Shown piece after piece: positions 1 to 7,342 of a stretch of 64,000 bases of DNA (position 1 is its first letter; every line of letters begins with the position of its first letter). A model generated the notes under the pieces. That model was not told the origin of the DNA. It did not search any database and worked only from the letters and a program-made list of their open reading frames with translations. Source of the DNA: Nodularia spumigena CCY9414 (lineage in GTDB: Bacteria; Cyanobacteriota; Cyanobacteriia; Cyanobacteriales; Nostocaceae); NCBI RefSeq assembly GCF_000340565.2, contig NZ_CP007203.1, positions 2,262,443 to 2,326,442 on the forward strand, in the 5' to 3' direction. Made by a program: the position numbers and the translations under genes.

Positions 1-95
1 CAGCCTCCGAAGTAGGTTCTGCACGAGTACAGGGTAATCACACGCTTCAGATTACCTTCTTAAGAATTCTTAACAAACGTGGAGGTTTCAAGTAA
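1..95 (+). CDS. C-terminal end of an unidentified protein (cut by window edge)
   Basis: The third reading frame is open from the window edge to a TAA at 93-95 and encodes about 30 residues ending in LNKRGGFK. The fragment contains ITFLRILNKRGG, which looks like real coding sequence, but it is too short to assign to a family. It lies upstream of the replication-type gene in the same orientation and may belong to the same plasmid-like block. No function can be given. Confidence 0.4.
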   Translation, partial: ASEVGSARVQGNHTLQITFLRILNKRGGFK

Positions 96-519
96 AAGAA
101 AAAAGATACCAGATGTACAGAAGTTTTGTAAGATCAAGCTAAAGCAAAAAGGAGGGAACAAACAACATCAAAAATTTAAAGGACAAAACGCACTAAGAAG
201 TGTCGCTTCGTCCTCAAACTGAAATTGAATAACCTCAAAGCGGGGTGATCTCCAACAAACCAAATACAGTGGTGATTAAAAAGTTTGGCGACTTTTCCAC
301 TGACTGGTTAAACGAGATTGAATCCGCGCTACTTCTCATATTATATGAGAAGCCACACGAATGTACCAATTTCTTGTGGCAATTTGGCTATTGAAATTAC
401 GAAAAATTAAAAAACATTAAGTTTAATTAAGAAAAATTTCAAATTTCATAGACAAAAGCCGTAGTAGCGCAATCAACCCCCTCTGAGGCTTGTAAACCAA
501 GAAATCAGGGGAATTTACC
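96..519. other. AT-rich non-coding region upstream of the replication locus
   Basis: I see no convincing gene here. The stretch is AT-rich, especially at 385-460 with runs of A and T, and contains a perfect 10+1+10 palindrome at 332-352. An AT-rich tract plus a palindrome in front of a Rep-type gene could be an origin or operator region, but no iterons are obvious, so this is inference. Confidence 0.35.
332..352. promoter_or_regulatory. perfect 21-bp palindrome, possible operator
   Basis: The left arm CTTCTCATAT and right arm ATATGAGAAG are exact inverse complements around a single central T. No T-run follows, so it does not look like an intrinsic terminator. Odd-centred perfect palindromes of this size are typical of sites for dimeric DNA-binding proteins. 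It lies about 170 bp before the small gene at 520 and 340 bp before the replication-type gene. The role is inferred. Confidence 0.35.
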
Positions 520-696
520 GTGTTAAGTCACGAATATTCAATATTAGAGCTAGGTGTGGATCAACAGGCATTGGGGATAAATCCAATACCTCAAACCTTA
601 GCAGAATGGCTCAAAAGCTTTGAAATAGCGATTTTTATCAGGCAGCCAGTCACAGAAGAAGAAAGGGGGCTGAGGAGTGGAGGTAGCGAATCATGA
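520..696 (+). CDS. small hypothetical protein translationally coupled to the replication gene
   Basis: A 58-residue reading frame starts at GTG (520) after a purine-rich AGGGGAA ribosome-binding site at about 506-512. It ends in a TGA that overlaps the ATG of the next gene (ATGA at 693-696). The peptide begins MLSHEYSILELGVDQQ and is fairly acidic with no membrane segment. The four-base stop/start overlap suggests translational coupling, so the product may regulate or assist the downstream Rep-like protein. I do not recognise a family. Confidence 0.55.
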   Translation: MLSHEYSILELGVDQQALGINPIPQTLAEWLKSFEIAIFIRQPVTEEERGLRSGGSES

Positions 697-3600
697 CTTA
701 CCTCAATGCTTCTCAGAAAAATCTACCAAGTCCTAAACTTACCCGTGACCCAGGTGAACCCCAATATCCCAATGACTTAATTGCGGCTGAGTACCATCAG
801 TTGGCAGTAGGTAGCGCCATTCACCCGGCATTGATTGAGGGCAACTTCTTTCACATTGAGGGAGAATCAATTTACGATTACTTGTTTATCTCCGATAAAA
901 TCCCCCGCAAAAATGCCGGACGAGTTACAGAAGGATACATTAAGCGGTATCAGCATTTGCTGTTGGGTGGGATATGGATTAAGTCCCTTGACCCGTTCAA
1001 AAATTGGCAACCAATGGAATGGGGGCGGATTAAGCCGAACTTCCCCCGCATTGATTGGCAAAAAGGTAAGCCAGTTAAGTACGAATCACCCCCCAAAACA
1101 GCAAACAGAGTTACCTACTTCGATGTTGCTAACTGTATTTGGGACAAAATTGCAAAGCGTTACAACATTAAGCGATATCATTCACTTTTAACACTGCGCT
1201 TACTAGATCAAGTCAATCCACTCCTGTTCTGGGAATGGATGAAGCGGCACTCAGAAATTCCCATCATCTTATGCGAGGGTGAGAAGAAAGCAGCCTGTTT
1301 GCTGAGTTTGGGGTTTGTCGCGATCGCACTCCCTGGAATTTGGAACGGGCGTGTCGGTAAACAGGATTTCGATGAACGTTTGCACCCTGACTTAGTGCCA
1401 CTAGCTCAAGCGGGACGCAAGTTCATTATTTTATTCGACCACGAAACCAGTGATAAAACACGTTGGTCAGTGTACCAAGCAACGATACGAACTGGCAAAG
1501 TGATTGAGGCGGCAGGTTGTACTTGTGAAGTTGCGTCACTACCAGGGCCGGAGAAAGGTGTTGATGATTTCGTGGTTGGTCGAGGCAAAGATGCCAATAC
1601 ATTACTGAGTGCGATCGTTGATGATGCCAAATCACTTCAAGATTACCAGCGTTCATACCACAAGAGAAAGTGGGGTTTGAGCAAGTACAAGCCAGATGTG
1701 ACAGTCAACGTTAAATATTTGTCTCAAGCTCTTTATCTTCCCGAACTACCAAGGGAAGAAGAGGACAAGGTGCAGGGGGCAGGGGGCAGAGGAGAAGAAG
1801 AAAGGGGACTGGGGACTGGGGACTGGGGAGAACAGGAAGGGTCGTTAAACAACCCTCTGTATAAAGTAATTTCCAACTCCCCCCCGCTCCCTGCCCCCTG
1901 CCCCCCTGCCTCTTTCCGCTTTCCCAAATCAGGGCTGGTGGCGTTGTGGAGTGACATGGGTACGGGAAAAACTGAACTCATGCGCTGGTGGCGTGACCAA
2001 AACCCAAATACGCGATTCCTCAACAACGGGCATCGTGTCAACCTCCTGAAAAATCTAGCCGAACGCTTGCAGACGGCAATGTATTCAGAACTTGGCTATG
2101 TGGGGTTAACTAAAGCTACAGCCCTTAGTATCACCATTGATAGCTTACATAAACTGAATACGCAAGCTTTAACCTACGGCTGCGTATTTATTGATGAGGC
2201 TTGCCAATACTTAGTTCATCTACTGCACAGTAAAACTTGCAAAGAACATCGCGCGGCCATACTGGAGGTACTGGAATATATAGTATACAATGCCCCACTG
2301 GTGGTCATCGCTGACGCTCACATGGATGACCTGACAGTGGATTTCTTCCGCGCCATGCGACCAGAGGGAGAAATTCCTTACATCGTCAAAAATGAGTGGA
2401 GAAATGGCGATCGCACTATTTACTGGTATGAAGGTAATAGTTCCAGCGCCCTAGTCGCCCAAATCTCGGCGGCGCTGATGGCCGGACAGAAAATCATGGT
2501 GGTCAGCGACTCGAAACGTTTCATTAAGAAACTGGAAAAATCATTGTTAGTTAAGGTTGAAGAATCTTCTAACTCTGACCAAGCCCCGTTTGGGCAGGGT
2601 GTGGGGTGTGGGGTGTGGGGTGTAGGGGAGAAAGAGCATCGAACAACCAGTGGATCACAAGCATCGTCTTCTCAAGACGATTGTATTGGTGGGGGTTCCA
2701 AGCCTCGACCAATACCGTCTTCCCTACACCCTACCCCCTACCCCCTACACCCTATTCATGACGAGTCTTCTACACCCTTCAAAATCTGGTCTATCCACTC
2801 GGATAACTCTGGCAGTGAAGAAAATATCGCTTTCATTAAAGATATCACCAACGCCGTTAAATCCCTCGATGCCTTGTTCACTTCCCCCAGCTTGGGAACT
2901 GGTGTAGATATCTCCCAGTATCATTTCGATTTAGTGTTTGGTGTATTTCATGGTGTTAGCCAAACTGCTACCGAATGCGCCCAACAGCTGTACCGCTATC
3001 GTCCCAAAGTCCCGTTTCACGTTTGGGTAGCCCCTCGCCCTCCCTTTGGCTACAAAGATACTAACGCCACCAAGATTAAAGAACGACTGCTGCAAACCAA
3101 TGAAATGACTGCTTTTCTCTTGCGAATTGACCGTGAAACTGGAAAGCGGGGCGCGGAGAAAGATTGGGCGCTGGAAGCTTACTGTCAAATTCAAGCCAAC
3201 CGTAGCCAATCGATCAATAACCTGCGTGATGATTTGCGATCGCTCCTCACCTTCATGGGTAATACCTTTATATCTGTCGGCAGTGACGATGATCCTAAAG
3301 CCACCGAGCAGTTGAAAAAAGCAGCCGCAGCTTTGGACACTGCCTATCACTCGGCTATTTCCAAGGCTCGTAATATTTCAGCTAGTGAGTACCGCGCCCG
3401 TCAAAGTAAAGATTACCTCAAACCCGAAGAAATTTTTGAATGTGAAAAATTCCGCATTCAGGATTCCTACGGTATGGATGTCACCCCTGAATTAGTGGAA
3501 AAAGATGAAGGCGGTAGATTAATCAGAGCGCTCGCCTCTCTTGAAGCAATTTTATTAGAACCAGACGACACAATTGTTGACCCCAAAACTGGGAGGCAAT

Positions 3601-3848
3601 ACCCTACCCCACCCACAATTGTTACCAGCAAAGACCGTACCGAACGGGACAATTTACCTTTGTGTATCGACTGGGGTAACTACTCGGCAAAGTGGTTAGC
3701 GAGATTTAATTTGGGTTTGCATCACATTCTCAAGCGTTTAATTGCTGGGGAAGAAGTTAAGGCCACAGATCCAAACTTACTCAGGATGAGAGCGATCGCC
3801 AACGATTGCGCTGCTCCATTGCGTGGAAATACTTCGCTCTGGTATTAA
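693..3848 (+). CDS. CyRepA1/DUF3854-type plasmid replication protein (primase-helicase-like)
   Basis: This 1051-residue protein has the layout of cyanobacterial plasmid replication proteins of the CyRepA1 type. A Toprim-like DUF3854 region at about residues 110-310 shows ILCEGEKKA, the acidic ILFDHE and GVDDFVVGRG. A P-loop ATPase/helicase region follows, with SDMGTGKTEL (about 420-430) as Walker A and CVFIDEAC as the DEAD-like Walker B. The family is thought to start plasmid replication. Two low-complexity segments (residues about 360-408 and 635-690) are repeat insertions that keep the frame and are absent from the conserved motifs. The ATG overlaps the stop of the upstream small gene. Its presence a few kilobases from housekeeping genes suggests an integrated plasmid or element. 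The family call is firm in outline; activity is inferred. Confidence 0.75.
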   Translation: MTYLNASQKNLPSPKLTRDPGEPQYPNDLIAAEYHQLAVGSAIHPALIEGNFFHIEGESIYDYLFISDKIPRKNAGRVTEGYIKRYQHLLLGGIWIKSLDPFKNWQPMEWGRIKPNFPRIDWQKGKPVKYESPPKTANRVTYFDVANCIWDKIAKRYNIKRYHSLLTLRLLDQVNPLLFWEWMKRHSEIPIILCEGEKKAACLLSLGFVAIALPGIWNGRVGKQDFDERLHPDLVPLAQAGRKFIILFDHETSDKTRWSVYQATIRTGKVIEAAGCTCEVASLPGPEKGVDDFVVGRGKDANTLLSAIVDDAKSLQDYQRSYHKRKWGLSKYKPDVTVNVKYLSQALYLPELPREEEDKVQGAGGRGEEERGLGTGDWGEQEGSLNNPLYKVISNSPPLPAPCPPASFRFPKSGLVALWSDMGTGKTELMRWWRDQNPNTRFLNNGHRVNLLKNLAERLQTAMYSELGYVGLTKATALSITIDSLHKLNTQALTYGCVFIDEACQYLVHLLHSKTCKEHRAAILEVLEYIVYNAPLVVIADAHMDDLTVDFFRAMRPEGEIPYIVKNEWRNGDRTIYWYEGNSSSALVAQISAALMAGQKIMVVSDSKRFIKKLEKSLLVKVEESSNSDQAPFGQGVGCGVWGVGEKEHRTTSGSQASSSQDDCIGGGSKPRPIPSSLHPTPYPLHPIHDESSTPFKIWSIHSDNSGSEENIAFIKDITNAVKSLDALFTSPSLGTGVDISQYHFDLVFGVFHGVSQTATECAQQLYRYRPKVPFHVWVAPRPPFGYKDTNATKIKERLLQTNEMTAFLLRIDRETGKRGAEKDWALEAYCQIQANRSQSINNLRDDLRSLLTFMGNTFISVGSDDDPKATEQLKKAAAALDTAYHSAISKARNISASEYRARQSKDYLKPEEIFECEKFRIQDSYGMDVTPELVEKDEGGRLIRALASLEAILLEPDDTIVDPKTGRQYPTPPTIVTSKDRTERDNLPLCIDWGNYSAKWLARFNLGLHHILKRLIAGEEVKATDPNLLRMRAIANDCAAPLRGNTSLWY
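1771..1917. repeat. short tandem repeat pair in inverted arrangement, inserted in-frame in the replication gene
   Basis: The first half carries CAGGGGGCAGGGGGCAG and repeated GGGGACT units; the second half has the complementary CCCTGCCCCCTGCCCC. The two halves can fold back on each other. These G/C-rich units are the short tandemly repeated sequences seen in heterocystous cyanobacteria. Here they add about 49 codons without stop codons or frame loss. Confidence 0.75.
2597..2755. repeat. second inverted short tandem repeat insertion in the replication gene
   Basis: GGGTGTG units repeat at 2597-2628, and the complementary CCTACACCC/CCCTACC units lie at 2722-2755. The pair flanks about 90 bp of unique DNA and again keeps the reading frame. 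It has the same style as the 1771-1917 insert but a different unit (GGTGTGG rather than GGGGCAG). Confidence 0.7.
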
Positions 3849-4026
3849 GCAGGGTATAGACGTGATTAAAAACATCCTTAAGCACTGGAATGAGGATTGG
3901 CGGTGGCAGACGGTGCTGGAATTGGAAGCGATCGCGCCTAATGTATTGCGCCTTGTCGAGGCCGCAGTTCCAGAATTTTACCAGTGGTTATCTGAAGCGG
4001 TGTTGCCTATGGAGTCCAATGGCTAG
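3823..4026 (+). CDS. small hypothetical protein overlapping the end of the replication gene
   Basis: A 67-residue frame (or about 55 residues from a GTG at 3861) overlaps the last 26 bp of the preceding gene. It contains HWNEDWRWQTVLELEAIAPN and a hydrophobic-acidic pattern with normal residue use, which looks more like coding sequence than a shadow. It could be a separate small gene or a frameshifted tail of the replication protein. No family is recognised. Confidence 0.4.
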   Translation: MEILRSGIKQGIDVIKNILKHWNEDWRWQTVLELEAIAPNVLRLVEAAVPEFYQWLSEAVLPMESNG

Positions 4027-4196
4027 TTCAAAGCAGTGTCGGACGCACTCGTATTTAGAGCCATCGCGTGTTCACAGGCGTTATCAATTAATTTTTTAGC
4101 GATCGCCAGTTACTTAGTCTGGGTAAAAGATGCCAAAAATGTGCGGTGCAAATATGCAGCTTTTGCCACTTCCTTACGAGAAATATGGGGGGAATC

Positions 4197-5573
4197 ATGA
4201 AAAGTTCTACAGATGTTGTCCAATTTGAATTGGGTACAAAGGTACTAATCAGGAATCACAAAGCCAAGTATCACTCGGATTATGACTGGGGAATCATTCA
4301 GCAATCCCCCAGTCAGGGGAAAATCGATGTCAAGATGGGCGATCGCTTTCATATTGCAGTAGACATCGCCGATATTTTCTTAGGGGAAACTCCAGAATTT
4401 AAAATCAATGGTGTCTATCTGCACTCAAGTGGAAAACAGGCGACAATAGTTAAGCTATTCAAGTCAGTTCCCAAGGCTGAGGTTTTTTTTAAAGGCTGTT
4501 TCGAGAAACAAAAAGTAAATTTATCAGATTTAAGTTTTATCCAGCAGCCAAATCCAGCAGAACAGCCTCAGCTTTTTAATTTAGATGATTTCACTCAGCC
4601 TAAAATTAAAATTATTGGTGATTCGGCTTGGGACGATGGTTCCGCATTCCCTGATATTTCCCTTACGAATAGCGAAAATGTTTCTAAAAAGAGCGATGGG
4701 CGTTCGCGTAGCGTGTCCGCAGGACTCAGCCCCGCCTTTGGCGATAGCGAACGCGCTGCGTGTGCTTTGCACTCAGCGCTGCTGCAAGCAGATCGCATTA
4801 ACTCAAAAACTGACTCAGATATTTTCTTAAGGGAAAGTCCTGGACTTTCCCTTAAGAATGAGAATAGTGATTGTCGGGAGGGGGATGCTCTCACCATTAA
4901 CTCGGAAATTTCCCTCAAGAATGAGAACAGTGATTGTCCCGAAGGGGATCGCGCTAAAGATATAAAAATTTCCCTTAAGAATGAGAATAGTGATTGTCAG
5001 GAGGGGGATGATCTCACCATTAACTCGGAAATTTCCCTTAAGAATGAGAATAGTGATTTTCAAGAAGGGGATCGCAAGTTAATTGATCTAGGGTTAAGAA
5101 CAGATGCGAATTCAGGTAACACTCCCAGCAAATTCGTAAGGGAAAATACAATAGAAGCGATGCCTTCGGCGTATCGCCAAAACGAAAGTTCCGCGTTAGC
5201 GGAGCGTCTTGAAGAGAGCGTAGCTATCGCATCCTCTATTCCCACCAAATTCGTAAGGGAAAACGCAACATCACCTAAGAAAATTGCTAATGGCAGTCTT
5301 GCCCCATTTTTGGAGAACAAAAAGCTTAAAAGTGGGCAGATAGTCACTTACCCCAGGGTAGAAGGTGCAAGAGATAAATTAAACTATTCCCATTGGCGAT
5401 GGGGCTATTACCACGAAGTGAAGATTGATGGTGAATGGAGGAATAGGTCAATACCAGTGCCTGCTAAGATTGCGCCATTGGTAAGGCAAATGATTGATCG
5501 GAATTATCCAGTTGAACAGATAAAAGAGTTTATTCTCCAATGTAAGAATAAGAAACAAGAGAATGTATTATGA
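4197..5573 (+). CDS. repeat-rich hypothetical protein downstream of the replication gene
   Basis: The ATG at 4197 follows a GGGGGG ribosome-binding site, so it is preferred to an ATG 51 bp upstream; this gives 458 residues. The N-terminal about 130 residues (FELGTKVLIRNHKAKYHSDY onward) and the C-terminal about 80 residues (HWRWGYYHEVKIDGEWRNRS onward) look globular and conserved. Between them lies a low-complexity region built from inserted repeats, including four copies of ISLKNENSDCxEGD (about 20-21 residues each) and two KFVREN units. No catalytic motif is visible. The position after a Rep-type gene suggests a plasmid-associated partner of unknown role. Confidence 0.65.
   Translation: MKSSTDVVQFELGTKVLIRNHKAKYHSDYDWGIIQQSPSQGKIDVKMGDRFHIAVDIADIFLGETPEFKINGVYLHSSGKQATIVKLFKSVPKAEVFFKGCFEKQKVNLSDLSFIQQPNPAEQPQLFNLDDFTQPKIKIIGDSAWDDGSAFPDISLTNSENVSKKSDGRSRSVSAGLSPAFGDSERAACALHSALLQADRINSKTDSDIFLRESPGLSLKNENSDCREGDALTINSEISLKNENSDCPEGDRAKDIKISLKNENSDCQEGDDLTINSEISLKNENSDFQEGDRKLIDLGLRTDANSGNTPSKFVRENTIEAMPSAYRQNESSALAERLEESVAIASSIPTKFVRENATSPKKIANGSLAPFLENKKLKSGQIVTYPRVEGARDKLNYSHWRWGYYHEVKIDGEWRNRSIPVPAKIAPLVRQMIDRNYPVEQIKEFILQCKNKKQENVL
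4700..4760. repeat. in-frame GCGTTCGC/GCGAACGC inverted repeat element
   Basis: GCGTTCGCG at 4700-4708 faces GCGAACGC at 4747-4754, with GTAGCGTGTCCGCAGGACTC between. This is a dispersed cyanobacterial repeat style. It is translated as part of the 458-residue protein without interrupting it. A related element lies at about 5157-5230. Confidence 0.55.
4824..4858. repeat. perfect 17-bp-arm palindrome inside the coding region
   Basis: TTCTTAAGGGAAAGTCC at 4824-4840 is exactly inverse-complementary to 4842-4858, with one T between. Its right arm forms the start of the first unit of the downstream tandem array, so the left arm looks like an inverted partial copy of the array unit. Confidence 0.7.
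4845..5085. repeat. four-unit tandem repeat of about 60-63 bp encoding ISLKNENSDC-type units
   Basis: Units 1 and 3 share 21 residues (ISLKNENSDCxEGDxLTINSE). Units 2 and 4 keep the first 14 residues and then diverge. DNA identity between units is high over TCCCTTAAGAATGAGAATAG, so expansion appears recent. All units stay in frame. Confidence 0.75.
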
Positions 5574-5754
5574 ATAAGTAAATTATCCCCTATTAGGGAA
5601 CATGGATACAAACACAGTGGAGCGCTGAACAAGGTTAACTCCATACTTGCAAAAATTCTTGCAACTACACCCTGATGAGCAGGATTGGCTAATTCTGATT
5701 ATGGGAAGGGCTGAAAGACGTGCGATAGCGATCGCTTACAGCCAAAATTTTTAA

Positions 5755-6066
5755 TCAAGAAGAACTTGGCTCATCTCTACCAATACCTAATTCTCTGAGT
5801 AGGCCTTTAACATCTTCCCACTTTTGACCGCAGTAGTAATATTTTTTATCCCGAATATCAGCTAGGTACAAGCCAGCCTTCCCGCCATTTACACGAAATA
5901 ATTCAACCAAAACTTTGATTTTGGTCAATCCGTTCCTTTCAAGTGTCGATTCTAAATCGGTAGAAATGCCATGAGGATTATGAAATATATTACCGCCGTG
6001 GAAAAACCATTGTGTTCCCTCGCGTTCATAAATTTGAATGTGTATAGGTGCGTGAATCTTAACCAT
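5755..6066 (-). CDS. conserved small hypothetical protein
   Basis: I chose the ATG at 6066 because the sequence before it in the longer open frame (residues 1-54) is cysteine- and proline-rich and looks untranslated. The resulting 103-residue protein begins MVKIHAPIHIQIYEREGTQW and contains YLADIRDKKYYYCGQKW. It is compact, soluble and basic/aromatic-rich. No family or catalytic motif is recognised. It faces the replication block tail to tail. Confidence 0.5.
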   Translation of the reverse strand: MVKIHAPIHIQIYEREGTQWFFHGGNIFHNPHGISTDLESTLERNGLTKIKVLVELFRVNGGKAGLYLADIRDKKYYYCGQKWEDVKGLLRELGIGRDEPSSS

Positions 6067-6274
6067 AGCTACAATCTTATGTCTGTCGTCCAAGTGATTT
6101 GAACAGAAACAGAAAAAGACATAGTGCTTTCTGGATAGGCTTATACGGATACAATTGGATAATTTCGCTGAATGGGTGTCAGGATTTGGTCTTGGAAATG
6201 ATGGCTGCCGTTCGCAATAAGCAGGCATTTTATCAGCAGGGGGTGATGGCTATGATGCTTATACAGCAGCCTCT

Positions 6275-6745
6275 TTAACTTCTTTGTCGCCCCCTCAACT
6301 TTCCATCTTTCAACAGTTTTCCCCACATCGCATTATATGGATGAATACACTGTGTAACTTCCTCATTTTTAAACATAAGTCGTCCTTCATTTGCCCACTG
6401 AAAAAGACCACCACTCAAGTTAAACACACGGGTAAATCCTGCTTGCTGAAGCTGTTGGGAAATTGTGGCGCTACGATAGCCAATTGAACAGTACACAACT
6501 ATAGGCGTTTCTTTTGCTACTTGCGATAATATTTGCAAGTCAGGCGCAATCGGATCAATATGTACTGCGGCTTTAAGATGACTTACTTCATATTCTGCTT
6601 GACTGCGTGCATCAATTACCAAAGGCTGTATTTTTGTAGAATTTAATAACCACTGAGCGAATTCTTTGGTGCTAATTTGGTGAATGTGGGGAAACTTTAG
6701 CCTGATTAGGAATTTGCATAAATTCAGAGCAAACGATGATGGCAT
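6275..6745 (-). CDS. rhodanese-domain protein
   Basis: From the ATG at 6745 the product is 156 residues. A single rhodanese domain spans about residues 25-125, with PLVIDARSQAEYEVSHLKAA and the active-site loop VVYCSIGYRS, whose cysteine would carry the persulfide. The last 30 residues (VTQCIHPYNAMWGKLL) are a common tail of cyanobacterial single-domain rhodaneses. A role in sulfur transfer is expected from the family, but the acceptor is unknown. Its start region is divergent from the gene at 6800, with only about 55 bp between the two ATGs. Confidence 0.8.
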   Translation of the reverse strand: MPSSFALNLCKFLIRLKFPHIHQISTKEFAQWLLNSTKIQPLVIDARSQAEYEVSHLKAAVHIDPIAPDLQILSQVAKETPIVVYCSIGYRSATISQQLQQAGFTRVFNLSGGLFQWANEGRLMFKNEEVTQCIHPYNAMWGKLLKDGKLRGRQRS

Positions 6746-6766
6746 AAAATTATTGAGGCGATTGTG

Positions 6767-6910
6767 GTAAAACAAGCAGTTATATTAAAGGAGGTTAAGA
6801 TGAGTCGTCTTATTTATGAAAAATCAGTTTCATATAAAGTAAAACAAGCAGTTATATTAAAGGAGGTTAAGATGAGTCGTCTTATTTATGAAAAATCAGT
6901 TTCATATAAA
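6767..6910 (+). repeat. perfect 72-bp tandem duplication covering a ribosome-binding site and start codon
   Basis: Bases 6767-6838 and 6839-6910 are identical. Each copy contains AAAGGAGG, then the ATG of MSRLIYEKSVSYK. Because 72 is divisible by three, the two copies stay in one frame, giving two complete start signals for one gene. Confidence 0.9.
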
Positions 6911-7312
6911 GGATACCTCATCATTCCATTTGTTTTTGGCAAAGCGGATAACTACGAAATTTATTCGTATAAACTCTTGTCAGAAATTGGACGTGGAAGC
7001 AAATTTCATAAAGCCGAGAATCCAGCCGGAATCTATGGCAGTAGCATCAATAATATCGTTGAGATTGCCAAAGAACATATTGACCAAAATTCAGAGTTTG
7101 TCCATCAGGAAGATAGTTTTAAATCTCGCTATGTATACGGCAATAACTTGATTATCGTCTTTCAAGAGGGGGATAAATATTTCTACGACCATTATCCCCC
7201 AGAACTGTTGAATAATATTGCCGCCCCCAAATTATTCAAATCTGAATATGAGTGCTTGAATTGGATTCAGCAAGGACTCAGTGGGCAATATATGCGGCAA
7301 AGAGCAAGTTGA
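6800..7312 (+). CDS. small hypothetical protein with duplicated translation start
   Basis: Two ATGs (6800 and 6872) each follow an AAAGGAGG site at good spacing, giving 170 or 146 residues. The second copy is probably the ancestral start, because its N-terminus leads straight into SYKGYLIIPFVFGKADNYEI. The body contains EYECLNWIQQGL and looks soluble. The first 24 residues of the long form are a duplication of the short form's start and upstream region. I do not recognise a family. The second copy alone would make a complete gene, so the duplication may simply be tolerated. Confidence 0.6.
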   Translation: MSRLIYEKSVSYKVKQAVILKEVKMSRLIYEKSVSYKGYLIIPFVFGKADNYEIYSYKLLSEIGRGSKFHKAENPAGIYGSSINNIVEIAKEHIDQNSEFVHQEDSFKSRYVYGNNLIIVFQEGDKYFYDHYPPELLNNIAAPKLFKSEYECLNWIQQGLSGQYMRQRAS

Positions 7313-7342
7313 CTTTTTTTGAGTTGTTTGTCGTAGAGGCGG

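Noticed and set aside
2931..3350. 139-residue minus-strand open frame in the replication gene
   Set aside because: It is antisense to conserved coding sequence, lacks family motifs and a start signal.
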